Counted from the first letter of the stretch, positions 43,590-52,726 are shown. The stretch is DNA of 64,000 bases from Paenibacillus agricola (GCF_011440305.1 NZ_JAAOIW010000010.1:124001-188000), one strand, 5' to 3'. Made by a program: numbers and translations. The notes: a model not told the origin generated them from the sequence alone.

Positions 43590-43886
43590 ATGAAACTTAC
43601 TAATCACGTTAATTTTGTAGATTCGGAAGGCCAAATATATTGCTGTCTCCGCAATAAATTAGTAAAGCTTGACCAACAGCAGGAGGAGCGTTTCTGTAAC
43701 GGCTGCCAAATGTTTGCGGGCTTTGCCAATGGGGGCGGTGTGGAGTGTATGTGGGAGGATGCGCGACATGTTAATAATCCGCATATCATTGTTGACCCTT
43801 TCCAAGAATTTATTTCCAACCAAAGGCGTGTCGTGCCTTCAGAGAATATGAGCAGCATGGCTTTTCTTGCGGCTGAGGCAGGCTGA
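43590..43886 (+). CDS. Small Cys-containing hypothetical protein
   Basis: ATG 43590 follows GAAAGGAAG. The 98-residue protein contains YCC (residues 17-19), FCNGCQMF (near 35-42) and VECMWED, five Cys in all, so metal binding or a thiol function is possible. It has no signal peptide. The coding sequence ends in a short tandem repeat (GAAGCAGGAT units) that runs past the stop. I do not recognise a family. It stands alone with its own terminator. Confidence 0.65.
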   Translation: MKLTNHVNFVDSEGQIYCCLRNKLVKLDQQQEERFCNGCQMFAGFANGGGVECMWEDARHVNNPHIIVDPFQEFISNQRRVVPSENMSSMAFLAAEAG

Positions 43887-43935
43887 AGCAGGATGAAGCA
43901 GGATGAAGCCAAGTCTAATCCAATAGCGACAACAA

Positions 43936-43962
43936 AGAACCGTCCGATATGGACGGTTTTCT
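43936..43962 (+). terminator. Terminator after the 98-residue protein gene
   Basis: AACCGTCC and GGACGGTT pair around GATAT, followed by TTTC. Faces the TauE/SafE gene's 3' end and may serve both. Confidence 0.75.
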
Positions 43963-43977
43963 TATGCACAAAGCCTG

Positions 43978-44748
43978 CTACATCGAAAACAACAGATCCC
44001 ATAGCTGCTTGCCAATAAGGATAGAGGTAACGACTATAAATAGTGGCTTCACATAGCTGACACCATGGCGGATGGCTAAGCGGGAGCCTACCAGCGCCCC
44101 GGCTATCATCGCAACGCCCATCGTAAGGCCATAGCCGATATGTACAGAGCCGAGCAGGAGAAAGGCGCCCAGGCTGGCCATATTGCTGGCCAAATTCAAT
44201 ACCTTGGCATTGCCGGAGGCGCCAACAAAGTCGAAGCCCAGCAGCAAGAACAGGAAGAGCAGGAACGAACCTGTTCCAGGACCGAAGAAGCCGTCATAAA
44301 ATCCAAGCGCCAACGCACATAAGGCTGTCGCCAGTTTGACGCGTGGAGTCATGGGGCGGGGAGCTTCAAGCTTGCCCCAGTCTTTTTTAAGTAAAGTATA
44401 AATAAGCAGCAGCACAAGCATACATACAACAAATGGCCTCAGGAACGAGGAGGGGACCAAATGTACGGTATAGGTTCCGAGCAAAGCACCGACAAAGGAC
44501 AACGGGAATAGCATAAGCGCTAGCTTTCCGTTGATTTTGCCGGAAAATAAGAAAGACAGTGTGCTGGTCATCGAGGCCAACGTGCCCCCAAGCTTGTTGG
44601 TGCCAAGCACCATATTGAGTGGCAAGCCAGTGAGCAGGAGAGCTGGCACAGCGATTAACCCGCCTCCGCCGACAACCGAATCAATAAAGGCGGCTAAAAA
44701 ACCTGCCACCAGCAAAAATAACAGCATATCTGTTGAAGGAAATTCCAT
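43978..44748 (-). CDS. Sulfite exporter TauE/SafE-family (TSUP) permease
   Basis: The 256-residue membrane protein begins with the family pattern AGFLAAFIDSVVGGGGLIAV PALL in part (residues 15-38) and has a second half with GFYDGFFGPGTGSFLLF near residue 150, the paired Gly-rich motifs of this transporter family. Seven to eight spans are visible. TSUP members move sulfite, organosulfonates or other anions; the substrate here is unknown. Converges on the 98-residue gene. Confidence 0.9.
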   Translation of the reverse strand: MEFPSTDMLLFLLVAGFLAAFIDSVVGGGGLIAVPALLLTGLPLNMVLGTNKLGGTLASMTSTLSFLFSGKINGKLALMLFPLSFVGALLGTYTVHLVPSSFLRPFVVCMLVLLLIYTLLKKDWGKLEAPRPMTPRVKLATALCALALGFYDGFFGPGTGSFLLFLFLLLGFDFVGASGNAKVLNLASNMASLGAFLLLGSVHIGYGLTMGVAMIAGALVGSRLAIRHGVSYVKPLFIVVTSILIGKQLWDLLFSM

Positions 44749-44931
44749 CGTGAGGCTCCTTTAAGACTAAGATGACGATAGGCCAAAGCCTACGAATAGT
44801 ATAAGTAAAGTCAAGGGTCGACACAATACTTTTTATACAGCCAGTGATTGCACATTCGTTTTGTACATGGTATCCTTCATGCAATGGTTACGCTACCAGA
44901 TGAACTATATAAAATGAAAGGTGTGTTCTCT

Positions 44932-45318
44932 TTGATTCACAAGCTGGAGCATATTGGAGTTATGGTAAAGGATATGGACGCCTCAATCCGTTTTTATACG
45001 GAGGTAATAGGTATGAAGCTGGTTAAGCGCAAAGCCTTGGCAGACGGGGTTGAGCTGGGATTTATGTCGTTTCCGGATTCGGACAAGATTGAAATTGAGT
45101 TGATCGGGCGTGGGCATGACGGATTGCCAGACAATGGACTTGTGCATCATATTGCTTTTACCGTAAGTGATATTCAAGCAGAGATAGACCGTTTAAAAAC
45201 ATTTAATGTCAAATTGATGGATGAAACTCCTCGTACTATTCTAGAAGGTGACCTGATTGCCTTTTTCTTCGGCCCCGATGGCGAACGTTTGGAGTTTTTT
45301 CAACCAGCTTCCCAATAA
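44932..45318 (+). CDS. VOC-family (glyoxalase-like) protein
   Basis: I choose TTG 44932, eight bases after AAAGGTG, giving 128 residues; longer in-frame starts (ATG 44914 or 44848) have no good site. The two beta-alpha-beta-beta-beta modules of the vicinal oxygen chelate fold are visible: KLEHIGVMVKDMDASIRFY with a metal-ligand His, and GLVHHIAFTVSDIQAEI with another, closing with GERLEFFQP that supplies the Glu. It resembles lactoylglutathione lyase or methylmalonyl-CoA epimerase-sized proteins; substrate unknown. Confidence 0.85.
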   Translation: MIHKLEHIGVMVKDMDASIRFYTEVIGMKLVKRKALADGVELGFMSFPDSDKIEIELIGRGHDGLPDNGLVHHIAFTVSDIQAEIDRLKTFNVKLMDETPRTILEGDLIAFFFGPDGERLEFFQPASQ

Positions 45319-45341
45319 GTGGATTTCACACATATCCCACC

Positions 45342-45381
45342 AAAAAGTGCCGTTTGGATTTCCTCCAGAACGGCCTTTTCG
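45342..45381 (+). terminator. Terminator after the VOC gene
   Basis: GCCGTTTGGA and TCCAGAACGGC pair with one bulge, followed by CTTTTC. Confidence 0.7.
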
Positions 45382-45554
45382 TTAAGTGTTTAATTTATGT
45401 TTCAGAAAGCATCCAAGGTGTAATAATGTATAAGATACCCCTATAACTAAGAAAAATATAGATGTAGTAAATATGTCGGATTTTGTCGCAATCGAGTCCG
45501 TGATCGGCTTATAATAGAAAGTAGAGAGACATTGTTTGGAATGGAGGGCTTCGT

Positions 45555-48188
45555 GTGGCGAAGGCACAAGTGGATCATCATTCATTGTTTGAGCATGCAT
45601 ATACGTTTGCGCCCGTTGGTATTGCACTCCTGTCCCTTGAAGGAGCATGGATAAAAGTGAATCCGGCAGTAAGCCATATTCTCGGATATTCCAAGGAAGA
45701 ATTGCTGAGTTATACCTATAAAGAAATTTCACATCCAGAAGATGTAAACATAGATGAATTTAAAATCCAACAGCTGTTGGAAGGCGCCGCTATCTCTTAT
45801 GAAACGGAAAAACGGTATATACAGAGCAATGGCAATGTTATTTGGGCATCGTTACATGTTTCCTTGGTCAGGGACGAGATAAAGGGTACTCCCCTATATT
45901 TTATCATACATCTGATCGACATCACCGATAAAAAAGCCACTCAGCATAAGCTGCTGGAAATCGAAAAGATTTATAAGGTGATTTCCGACAATACCGGAGA
46001 CGTCATTTCCTTTTCCAATCCTGAAGGGATACTCATTTATTGCTCGCCTTCCCTCTTCGGTCTGTTAGGTTATCGGCCTGAAGAAATAGTGGGTAATTCG
46101 ACCTTCAACTTTTATCATCCAGGCGACTTGGAGGAATTAAAAAAGAAGTCTTTCTCCGATAATGATAATTTTACGTGTAGGGTAATGCATAAAAATGGAA
46201 AATACCTTTGGTTCGAGACCAATTTCAAAATAATTAGGGATAACCAAGGCAATATCCAAAAAGTGGTGGGAATAGGACGAGATGTGACGAAACGTAAGGA
46301 GCATGAGGATAATTTGGCAGAGGCCCAACGGATTGCCTTGCTGGGAAGCTGGGAGCTGGATATTGATCATGACCATCTAATATTCTCTGCTGAGGTATAC
46401 CGGATCTTTAATTTGAGTACAGCCTTTATAGGCAATAGCCCAGCTGATTTTGTCAAGCTTATACACAATCATGACCAACAAAGTTTAATGGATAGCTTTG
46501 AGCTTGCGAAAAATGGGCAGGAGATCAATGTGGAGTTGCGTTATCTTCAACCGGAGCACTCCATCAAATATTTTCATTTACGCGGCATCACGGCTAAAGA
46601 TAATAACGGTAAACCGATAAAAATTAATGGAACGATCCAAGATGTAACAGAGCGGAAAAATATCGAACTGAAGCTGCAAGAAAGTATTGAGCGTTACACC
46701 TCGCTGAAAAAATATAACCATGATGCCATATTTTCGCTGGATCTGGAAGGTAATATTATTAATGCAAACGTCGTGGCCGAACAAATCACTGGTTTTCCGG
46801 TCGATGAGATGGCGGGCTCAAATTTCTTGAAATTTATTGGCACTGGCCATTTTAAACATTTTAAACCTGACTTAGCCAAAGAGGGCAATTCCGAGAAAAT
46901 GATTGATAAGATTGTCAATAAGGATGGACAAATTATAGAGGTATTGACGACTAATGCCCCTATTATTATTAATGGGGAATTAGTGGGCTACTATATCATT
47001 GCCAAAGACATTACAGATCAGAAAAAATTGTTGATAGCCAAGGAAGCGGCGGAGAAGACGAACCTGGCGAAAAGTGAATTTCTCGCTATGATGAGCCATG
47101 AAATCCGTACTCCAATGAATGGCGTCATAGGTATGACCCATTTGCTGGTGGATACGACCGAATTGGATGCCCAGCAAGAGGAATATGTCGATATTATCCG
47201 TAAAAGCGGCAATGCCCTTCTGGCGATTATTAACGATATTCTGGACTTTTCGAAAATTGAATCCGGTAAAACCGATTTATTGGAAGAGCCCTTAGACATC
47301 AGGGAATGTGTTGCCGAAACACTGGATATCCTCTCCTCCAAAGCTGCCGAAAAACGTTTGGAAATGAAGTATTCTGTACATGCCAACGTGCCTCGGGCGC
47401 TTATTGGAGATGCTGCGCGCTTGAAGCAGGTATTAATGAATTTGATCGGAAATGCAATCAAGTTTACTTATACTGGCGGAGTTGCGATTACTGTAGAAAA
47501 AGACCTGCAAACCCCTAACCTCGTTCAACTTAAATTTATCATTAAGGATACCGGAATTGGTATTCCGGATGACAAGGTCAAGCAGTTGTTCCAGCCCTTC
47601 TACCAATTAGAACATTTTATGACCCGCAAATCGGAAGGTACGGGACTGGGGCTTGCGATCAGCAAGAAGCTTGTGGAAAAAATGGGCGGGAATATTTGGA
47701 TTGAGCAAACCGATGTACCTGGCTCAACCTTTATATTCACGGTCGCTTTAAGAGAGGAAATACCACTTCCTGCTTCCATGCTAAGTATATCCAGTAAGGA
47801 GAAAAAATTTGCCGTGCGCTCATTAAAGATTCTTGTAGCCGAAGACCACGAAATCAATCAGCTCGTATTAAGAAAAATGCTTGAAAAGCTGGGGCATACC
47901 GTGACCATTGTTGAAAATGGGCATGAGGCTGTGCAAGCTGTCACCTTTGAAGCCTTCGATATGATATTTATGGATGTGCAAATGCCTGAATTAAACGGGT
48001 TGGATGCTTCGAGGTCACTTAAAGCATCATTTCCGAGTGGGGGCTGCCCGATTATTATTGCTGTAACTGCTAACGCCCTTAAAGGAGACCGGGAGAAATG
48101 CCTCTCGGCAGGGATGGATGATTATATTAGCAAGCCGATCAAGCGAGAGGTTATTACCGAAATGATCACTAAATATTTTCCGCAATAA
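45555..48188 (+). CDS. Four-PAS hybrid sensor histidine kinase with receiver domain
   Basis: GTG 45555 follows GGAGGG. The 877-residue protein is soluble: four PAS domains (about residues 13-130, 136-250, 257-372, 377-495), each with the typical xxGYSxEE or ITGFPxDE end motif, then HisKA with MMSHEIRTPMNGVIGMTHLL (His about residue 515), HATPase with LIGNAIKFTYTGG and GTGLGLAISKKLVEKMGG, and a receiver domain (about 757-877) with VAEDHEINQLVLRKML and phospho-Asp in FMDVQMPELNG. No DNA-binding output exists, so the receiver must pass phosphate on or control the kinase itself. The PAS domains may sense redox state or small ligands; no haem or flavin motif is obvious. Confidence 0.93.
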   Translation: MAKAQVDHHSLFEHAYTFAPVGIALLSLEGAWIKVNPAVSHILGYSKEELLSYTYKEISHPEDVNIDEFKIQQLLEGAAISYETEKRYIQSNGNVIWASLHVSLVRDEIKGTPLYFIIHLIDITDKKATQHKLLEIEKIYKVISDNTGDVISFSNPEGILIYCSPSLFGLLGYRPEEIVGNSTFNFYHPGDLEELKKKSFSDNDNFTCRVMHKNGKYLWFETNFKIIRDNQGNIQKVVGIGRDVTKRKEHEDNLAEAQRIALLGSWELDIDHDHLIFSAEVYRIFNLSTAFIGNSPADFVKLIHNHDQQSLMDSFELAKNGQEINVELRYLQPEHSIKYFHLRGITAKDNNGKPIKINGTIQDVTERKNIELKLQESIERYTSLKKYNHDAIFSLDLEGNIINANVVAEQITGFPVDEMAGSNFLKFIGTGHFKHFKPDLAKEGNSEKMIDKIVNKDGQIIEVLTTNAPIIINGELVGYYIIAKDITDQKKLLIAKEAAEKTNLAKSEFLAMMSHEIRTPMNGVIGMTHLLVDTTELDAQQEEYVDIIRKSGNALLAIINDILDFSKIESGKTDLLEEPLDIRECVAETLDILSSKAAEKRLEMKYSVHANVPRALIGDAARLKQVLMNLIGNAIKFTYTGGVAITVEKDLQTPNLVQLKFIIKDTGIGIPDDKVKQLFQPFYQLEHFMTRKSEGTGLGLAISKKLVEKMGGNIWIEQTDVPGSTFIFTVALREEIPLPASMLSISSKEKKFAVRSLKILVAEDHEINQLVLRKMLEKLGHTVTIVENGHEAVQAVTFEAFDMIFMDVQMPELNGLDASRSLKASFPSGGCPIIIAVTANALKGDREKCLSAGMDDYISKPIKREVITEMITKYFPQ

Positions 48189-48237
48189 CCTGTAATCTTT
48201 ATGGGTTATAATCATGTGATAAAAGGAGGTAAGAGCT

Positions 48238-48903
48238 ATCGGTAAAACAGCGATTGTCGCGGGAGCGACAGGATTGATCGGCATTCAGCTGGTCAAGTCT
48301 TTACTGGAGAATCCTAATTACGGGAAGGTAATAGCCTTGACCAGAAGCAAGCTGCCGCTGGAGCATACTAAATTAATACAGGTCTTAACGAACTATGAGG
48401 ATCTTGAGCCTGCTATTCAACAGGATTTGGCGGGCTCCGACCTTTTCTGTGCTTTGGGCACCACGATCAAAAAGGCGAAGTCCAAAGAGCAGTTCCGCAA
48501 GGTGGATTTTGAATATCCGATGAAGCTGGGAAGGCTGGCTTTGGCTTATCAAGCAGCCAATTTTTTAATTGTTAGCTCAATGGGGGCCGATGCCAAGTCC
48601 CGTATTTTTTACACCCAGGTCAAGGGTCAGGTCGAGGAAGGCCTTGAACAGCTGAAACTGCCGGCTTTGCATATTTTTCATCCTTCCTTATTGCTGGGGG
48701 ATAGGCAGGAAGCCCGGATGGGTGAGAGAATAGGATCTGCTCTTTCTATAGTAGTTTCACCCTTGATGGTAGGAGGCTTACGTAAATATAAGCCGATCCA
48801 AGCCGAAGTGGTTGCCAAAGGGATGATAGAAGCAGCAAAGCTGGGTAATAAAGGCATACATAGGTACGAATACGAGCAAATTGCCGAGCTTGCTAATAGG
48901 TAA
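48238..48903 (+). CDS. NAD(P)-binding short-chain oxidoreductase (YwnB/HTATIP2-like) with probable ATC start
   Basis: The Rossmann motif VAGATGLIG sits at residues 7-15 only if translation starts before the first available TTG (48274), which would cut it off. In-frame TGA and TAA codons lie just upstream (near 48215-48220), and no ATG, GTG or TTG separates them from the motif. ATC at 48238 is seven bases after AAAAGGAGGT, an ideal Shine-Dalgarno sequence, giving 221 residues. The rest (LFCALGTTIKKAKSKEQFRK; VSSMGADAKSRIFYTQVKGQ with a YxxxK pair) matches the NAD(P)H-binding family of YwnB and HTATIP2. It follows the hybrid kinase by 49 bases. Confidence 0.85.
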   Translation: MGKTAIVAGATGLIGIQLVKSLLENPNYGKVIALTRSKLPLEHTKLIQVLTNYEDLEPAIQQDLAGSDLFCALGTTIKKAKSKEQFRKVDFEYPMKLGRLALAYQAANFLIVSSMGADAKSRIFYTQVKGQVEEGLEQLKLPALHIFHPSLLLGDRQEARMGERIGSALSIVVSPLMVGGLRKYKPIQAEVVAKGMIEAAKLGNKGIHRYEYEQIAELANR

Positions 48904-48953
48904 GCGAGTAGAGATCAAACCAATTTCTTAAAAAAACCTTGGGAGGGTAAACA

Positions 48954-49910
48954 ATGACACGTAAAATTCTGGTTGTCCAAGATATAACCGAAACGCATGA
49001 GAAACAGATCCGCAGTATAGCAAGAGAATGGGAATTGGTGCATGGCAAGGATGAAGAAAAGTGGCAGCCCCATGTAGCGGATGCTGAGATCATTGTAGGC
49101 TGGCATTCGAGCCTTGCCAAGGAATGCTTGCAACCGGATACAGCGCTGCGCTGGATTCAAAACTGGGGTGCTGGTGTCGACAACATGCCCCTGCAAGGAA
49201 TAGCGGAGCATGGAGTGATCTTAACGACGACGAGCGGCGTGCATCCGAATCCGATTTCGGAGTCGATCTTTGCGATGATGCTGGGATTAACGCGCAAGGT
49301 CCATATCGCAATCCGTAACCAGCTCCAGCATAAATGGGTGCGTTACAACGACCTTGGCGAGGTTCATGGCAAAACTATTGCCATTATCGGAGCCGGCTCC
49401 ATTGGATTGGAAGTAGCCAAGCTGTCCAAAGTGTTTGGGATGACGGTGCTGGGTGTTAAACGCACATTGTCGGAGTCGGTCTATGTAGACCGTATGGTCA
49501 CTATGGATGGGTTGAATGAGGTGCTTAGTGAAAGCGATTACGTGGTAGTCACATTGCCCCATACCGCAGAAACACATCATATTATCGGTCGTGAGCAATT
49601 CGCCGCGATGAAGCCAAACGCCTATTATATCAACATAGGGCGAGGCGGAACTACGGATACCGCTGCTTTAATTGAAGCGCTGCAAAGCGGCTCCATCGCA
49701 GGTGCAGGCTTGGATGTATTCGAGGTAGAGCCGTTGCCAGCAGACAATCTTCTTTGGGATATGGAAAATGTCATTATAACCCCACATAATTCGGGTGTTA
49801 CCGAGTACTACCAGGAACGGGCTATGCAAATATTTCTGCGCAACCTGCGCGATTATACAGAGGGCAGAGAGCCGCAATTAAACCGCGTTGATTTTAAAAA
49901 CCAATACTAG
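48954..49910 (+). CDS. D-2-hydroxyacid dehydrogenase
   Basis: The 318-residue protein has the two-domain D-isomer-specific dehydrogenase layout. The NAD-binding loop is IAIIGAGSIGLEVAKLSKVFGM (GxGxxG near residue 145), and the catalytic Arg, Glu and His appear in INIGRGG, DVFEVEPLP and ITPHNSG. QNWGAGVDNMPL near residue 65 contributes to substrate binding. Start ATG 48954 follows GGGAGG. Substrate (2-oxo or 2-hydroxy acid) cannot be fixed. It begins 50 bases after the preceding oxidoreductase and may be in the same unit, ending at a strong terminator. Confidence 0.93.
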   Translation: MTRKILVVQDITETHEKQIRSIAREWELVHGKDEEKWQPHVADAEIIVGWHSSLAKECLQPDTALRWIQNWGAGVDNMPLQGIAEHGVILTTTSGVHPNPISESIFAMMLGLTRKVHIAIRNQLQHKWVRYNDLGEVHGKTIAIIGAGSIGLEVAKLSKVFGMTVLGVKRTLSESVYVDRMVTMDGLNEVLSESDYVVVTLPHTAETHHIIGREQFAAMKPNAYYINIGRGGTTDTAALIEALQSGSIAGAGLDVFEVEPLPADNLLWDMENVIITPHNSGVTEYYQERAMQIFLRNLRDYTEGREPQLNRVDFKNQY

Positions 49911-49950
49911 TAGGCTTGCAGATATATAGGATTAAAGATGCATAGTTTAA

Positions 49951-49998
49951 AAGAAACCTCCCACACCCTCGGCAAGAGTGGTGTGGGAGGTTTCTTGT
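49951..49998. terminator. Bidirectional terminator
   Basis: AAGAAACCTCCCACACC and GGTGTGGGAGGTTTCTT form a 17-bp stem between the converging dehydrogenase and amidoligase genes, with A and T runs on the sides. Confidence 0.9.
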
Positions 49999-50076
49999 TT
50001 GATTATCTAGCAACCCATCGGGGATTAGATCCACAATTAGTCACCATTTAACCTCAGATTTGATCGGAACCCTAGG

Positions 50077-50997
50077 CTATAAATCGTTGAGTTCGCGAAT
50101 AACCTTCCAGCCTGAGTCAGGAGGCTCGACCCTATAGCTTCTCATCATCCCGCCTGGCTGCTTGATGGCGACTAGGAAACCATCAGGTCCCGTTGCAATA
50201 TGATGAATTTCACCATCCTGTACGAGCTCCTCAGCCATAGGGGCAAGTAAGGGGATCAGTGCGGCCTCCAGCCAGATTTGCTGCTGAAACCAAGCTGGAA
50301 TGGGAATATGGGGTGGATATCCTGTTACGGGAGCGCCCAGCTCAACAGCTAATTGATAGGGATCGCTTGAAGGCGTAAGCGTAAGGCCCTGCCCTATCGC
50401 GGCTACGTAGCGCAAGCAAAGCTCAATGGTATGGAGCACCTCCACATCGTGCAATGAACCATTGGCATAACGGATCTCCACGGTGCCGAAATCAAACCAA
50501 GCTGCTATATTCACTCCGCAGCGATGGGATTGCGGCCGTCCCCGATGGCGAAGCACCGTCCCATCGGGCTGCTTGATAAACTGCTCCCGCATCTCCGGGA
50601 GCACGGGCGGGCAATAGAGCAGCCGGTGCTCGCTGCTGGCTAGCAGGGCTTGCAAAGCCTGCTGGTGCAGCAAGGCTGCATCTATTAAGGGGAGCAGCAT
50701 ATCGGCTCCCCATGGCTCTAGGCCTACATGCACATGGAGACCGCAGCTCCAATTGGCGGTTGCCCCTTGAGCTTGGAGCCGTTCGAGCATCGTGCAAATT
50801 TGTCCCCGATCCTCCCAGCAGATCGGGGGAGGCTTAAGCTCGCTGCCTGAGGCGGCTCCTGTTTCGTCCAGCTGTTGTTCATCTAGCGACATCACCCAGT
50901 CTGGCAGCAGCTCCAAGCCTGCGGGGTCACCCCCTACAAATTCGATCTCCACACCAAATTTTAAATCTTTCCAATCTACAGCTTTTGGCCACATCAT
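50077..50997 (-). CDS. Putative amidoligase (COOH-NH2 ligase family)
   Basis: The 306-residue protein matches the stand-alone amidoligase family related to glutamine synthetase and gamma-glutamylcysteine ligase. Motifs: KFGVEIEFVGG near residue 13, the Mg/ATP-binding CGLHVHVG near residue 84, a basic segment RGRPQSHRCGVN and VNIAAWFDFGTVEIRYANGS near residue 160. The family is predicted to join carboxyl and amine groups in peptide tags or secondary metabolites, often beside partner genes; here no transferase or phage partner is adjacent. ATG 50997 follows AGGAG at a plausible distance. Confidence 0.85.
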   Translation of the reverse strand: MMWPKAVDWKDLKFGVEIEFVGGDPAGLELLPDWVMSLDEQQLDETGAASGSELKPPPICWEDRGQICTMLERLQAQGATANWSCGLHVHVGLEPWGADMLLPLIDAALLHQQALQALLASSEHRLLYCPPVLPEMREQFIKQPDGTVLRHRGRPQSHRCGVNIAAWFDFGTVEIRYANGSLHDVEVLHTIELCLRYVAAIGQGLTLTPSSDPYQLAVELGAPVTGYPPHIPIPAWFQQQIWLEAALIPLLAPMAEELVQDGEIHHIATGPDGFLVAIKQPGGMMRSYRVEPPDSGWKVIRELNDL

Positions 50998-51144
50998 CTA
51001 TCATCCTCTCCTTTGAATGGGCAATGACAGTACAATCAAAGAGAGAGGCGGACCACGAGCCTGGCGAGCTGAGTATTAACGGGGGATTTTATCTCTTAAT
51101 ATGTCTCTTAGCATGGCATAACGCTCCTTAGAGTTGCATGTAGT

Positions 51145-51918
51145 CTAAATAGCAGATTGGCTGGGCAAGGAGATCCGTCCTAAAGCTTCTCCGGCCTCGC
51201 TCTCAAAAACCTTTAAAGTAGAAAGGTCGCCAAGCGTAATAATACCTAATAACTCCCCATTTTCTACAACAGGCAGACGGCGAACCTGTTCATCAGCCAT
51301 AATCTGGGCAGCTTCTTCCACAGTGGTATGGGGCGCAATAGTCCGTATTTTTTTTGTGAACACTTCGCCTACGGTTACGGTTTCGTTATGATGACCCGTA
51401 TAGCCACGGATGGCGAGGTCACGGTCTGTAAGGACTCCAATAAGTTGTTTGCCTGCAACTACAGGAATAAACCCGATATCATGCTCTCTCATTTTGGTAG
51501 CAGCCTCATAAAGAGAATCGCTGGCGACAATGGTAATACAATCCTTGGACATGATTTCGTTGACCAGTAATACATCTCTCAATTGCTTTTGAATTTCATA
51601 TAATACTCGTTTCGAGGCTGCGAGAATAGGTGCAGGGATAGGAGATTTATAATCCAGGCCGTGGGGAAAGGTAGCTCTCCCGATATAAGCGTCCTCTAGA
51701 ACTAGTATAGCATAAGGGGATTCCAGCCTGCCTTCAATGGCTCTGGAATTAAACCGCAAGAAATATTCGGCGCCTTCGGATTTATCTTCAATTTTATAAT
51801 CATAGGTGGCTCTTGTATATTCCCATTGCCAACGAACGAACCCCAGACTTGTGGTTAACTCATCTAAATAAGCCAGATCACTGACCAATCCTTTGATGCC
51901 TGCGTCCTCAATTATCAT
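51145..51918 (-). CDS. YugN-like domain fused to two CBS domains
   Basis: ATG 51918 follows GGGAGGAATATAT; a TTG-type frame open 38 codons upstream has no site. The 257-residue product joins two modules. Residues 1-112 (IEDAGIKGLVSDLAYLDELT; RATYDYKIEDKSEGAEYFLR; ATFPHGLDYKSPIPAPIL) match the YugN-like family of unknown function. Residues 118-240 are a CBS pair (IMSKDCITIVASDSLYEAAT, GVLTDRDLAIRGY; KIRTIAPHTTVEEAAQIMAD, GIITLGDLS), a nucleotide-sensing module. Separate genes usually encode these in Bacillus. The role may be adenylate-sensitive regulation; the regulated partner is unknown. Confidence 0.82.
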   Translation of the reverse strand: MIIEDAGIKGLVSDLAYLDELTTSLGFVRWQWEYTRATYDYKIEDKSEGAEYFLRFNSRAIEGRLESPYAILVLEDAYIGRATFPHGLDYKSPIPAPILAASKRVLYEIQKQLRDVLLVNEIMSKDCITIVASDSLYEAATKMREHDIGFIPVVAGKQLIGVLTDRDLAIRGYTGHHNETVTVGEVFTKKIRTIAPHTTVEEAAQIMADEQVRRLPVVENGELLGIITLGDLSTLKVFESEAGEALGRISLPSQSAI

Positions 51919-52197
51919 ATATATTCCTCCCAGGTTGTCTCGCGAATCGTTATAAAAAACGGCGAAGCCGCTTATCCTCGATTCATGCCTAATCCATGAT
52001 AGCAAGCTTCTCCTATAAACAATACGTTGCAATCATCGGAATGTAAGCGGCAACTTGGGGCTAAGTGGTGACGTTTCGGGACTATTTCATATAACTGTAA
52101 CAAACTATGGCGAAGACTGGAACCTTTGGCTTAAAACCGCTCATAGATTTCATCTTGGGGGGAAAGCTAAGCAAAAACTACAAGGGTGATTCAAGAG

Positions 52198-52386
52198 ATG
52201 GAATCGGAGTATGACAGCCTTATTGAAAAAATTGAAACGTTGCGGGCAGAAATGGTTGAGCTTATCAAAATAAAGCATATCACTGATCCTGAAGTGATTG
52301 CAGCCAGCCAAATGCTGGATGTGGTGTTGAACGAATATTATCTGATTATCATGAAAAAGACAGCGGAAAAGCGGAGCGAACTGTAG
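52198..52386 (+). CDS. Spo0E-like aspartyl-phosphate phosphatase
   Basis: These small proteins dephosphorylate Spo0A-P and delay sporulation. The 62-residue chain folds as two helices; the signature SQxLDxxxxxYY appears as ASQMLDVVLNEYY, preceded by ESEYDSLIEKIETLRAEMVE. ATG 52198 is preferred because AAGGGTGA lies nine bases upstream; a GTG at 52186 would overlap this site. It is a single-gene unit followed by a gene-poor stretch. Confidence 0.88.
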   Translation: MESEYDSLIEKIETLRAEMVELIKIKHITDPEVIAASQMLDVVLNEYYLIIMKKTAEKRSEL

Positions 52387-52726
52387 GGCCCATAGTCGAC
52401 CCGGACACAGCCATTTGGGAAGTTTGGTGGACAGAGAAGCCGCTATTTGCTTTTTACGAACCCCAAATTACTATTTTTCTGGTAATAGAGGTTTTCTGTG
52501 TCCGCTGGGCAAGCCCACTTGATCAAGCTTTATAAGTATTCCTGTTCTATGTCTTTAAATCAGTCGCGAAATTGAAGAGTTTGCGATGCGTCTCTTCATG
52601 GAGGAATCCATGTAGCTTGACAAAGGGGCGTATAATAAGAATATGCTTAGCTATGGATAAATATAGAAGTGATAAAAAATGAAAAGATAGATCAGTGAAG
52701 TGAGATAACATAGGGAGTGGAAGTAG
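52387..52726. other. Intergenic stretch with dispersed palindromic repeat, copy 2
   Basis: No gene is visible. Bases 52428-52450 (GGACAGAGAAGCCGCTATTTGC) repeat the motif of 9926-9948, and 52491-52505 (TTTTCTGTGTCCGCT) is the inverted form; the two ends can pair across about 40 bases of AT-rich DNA. A further CGGACACAG is at 52402. The rest, to the ribosome binding site at 52710-52720, is featureless. Confidence 0.5.
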
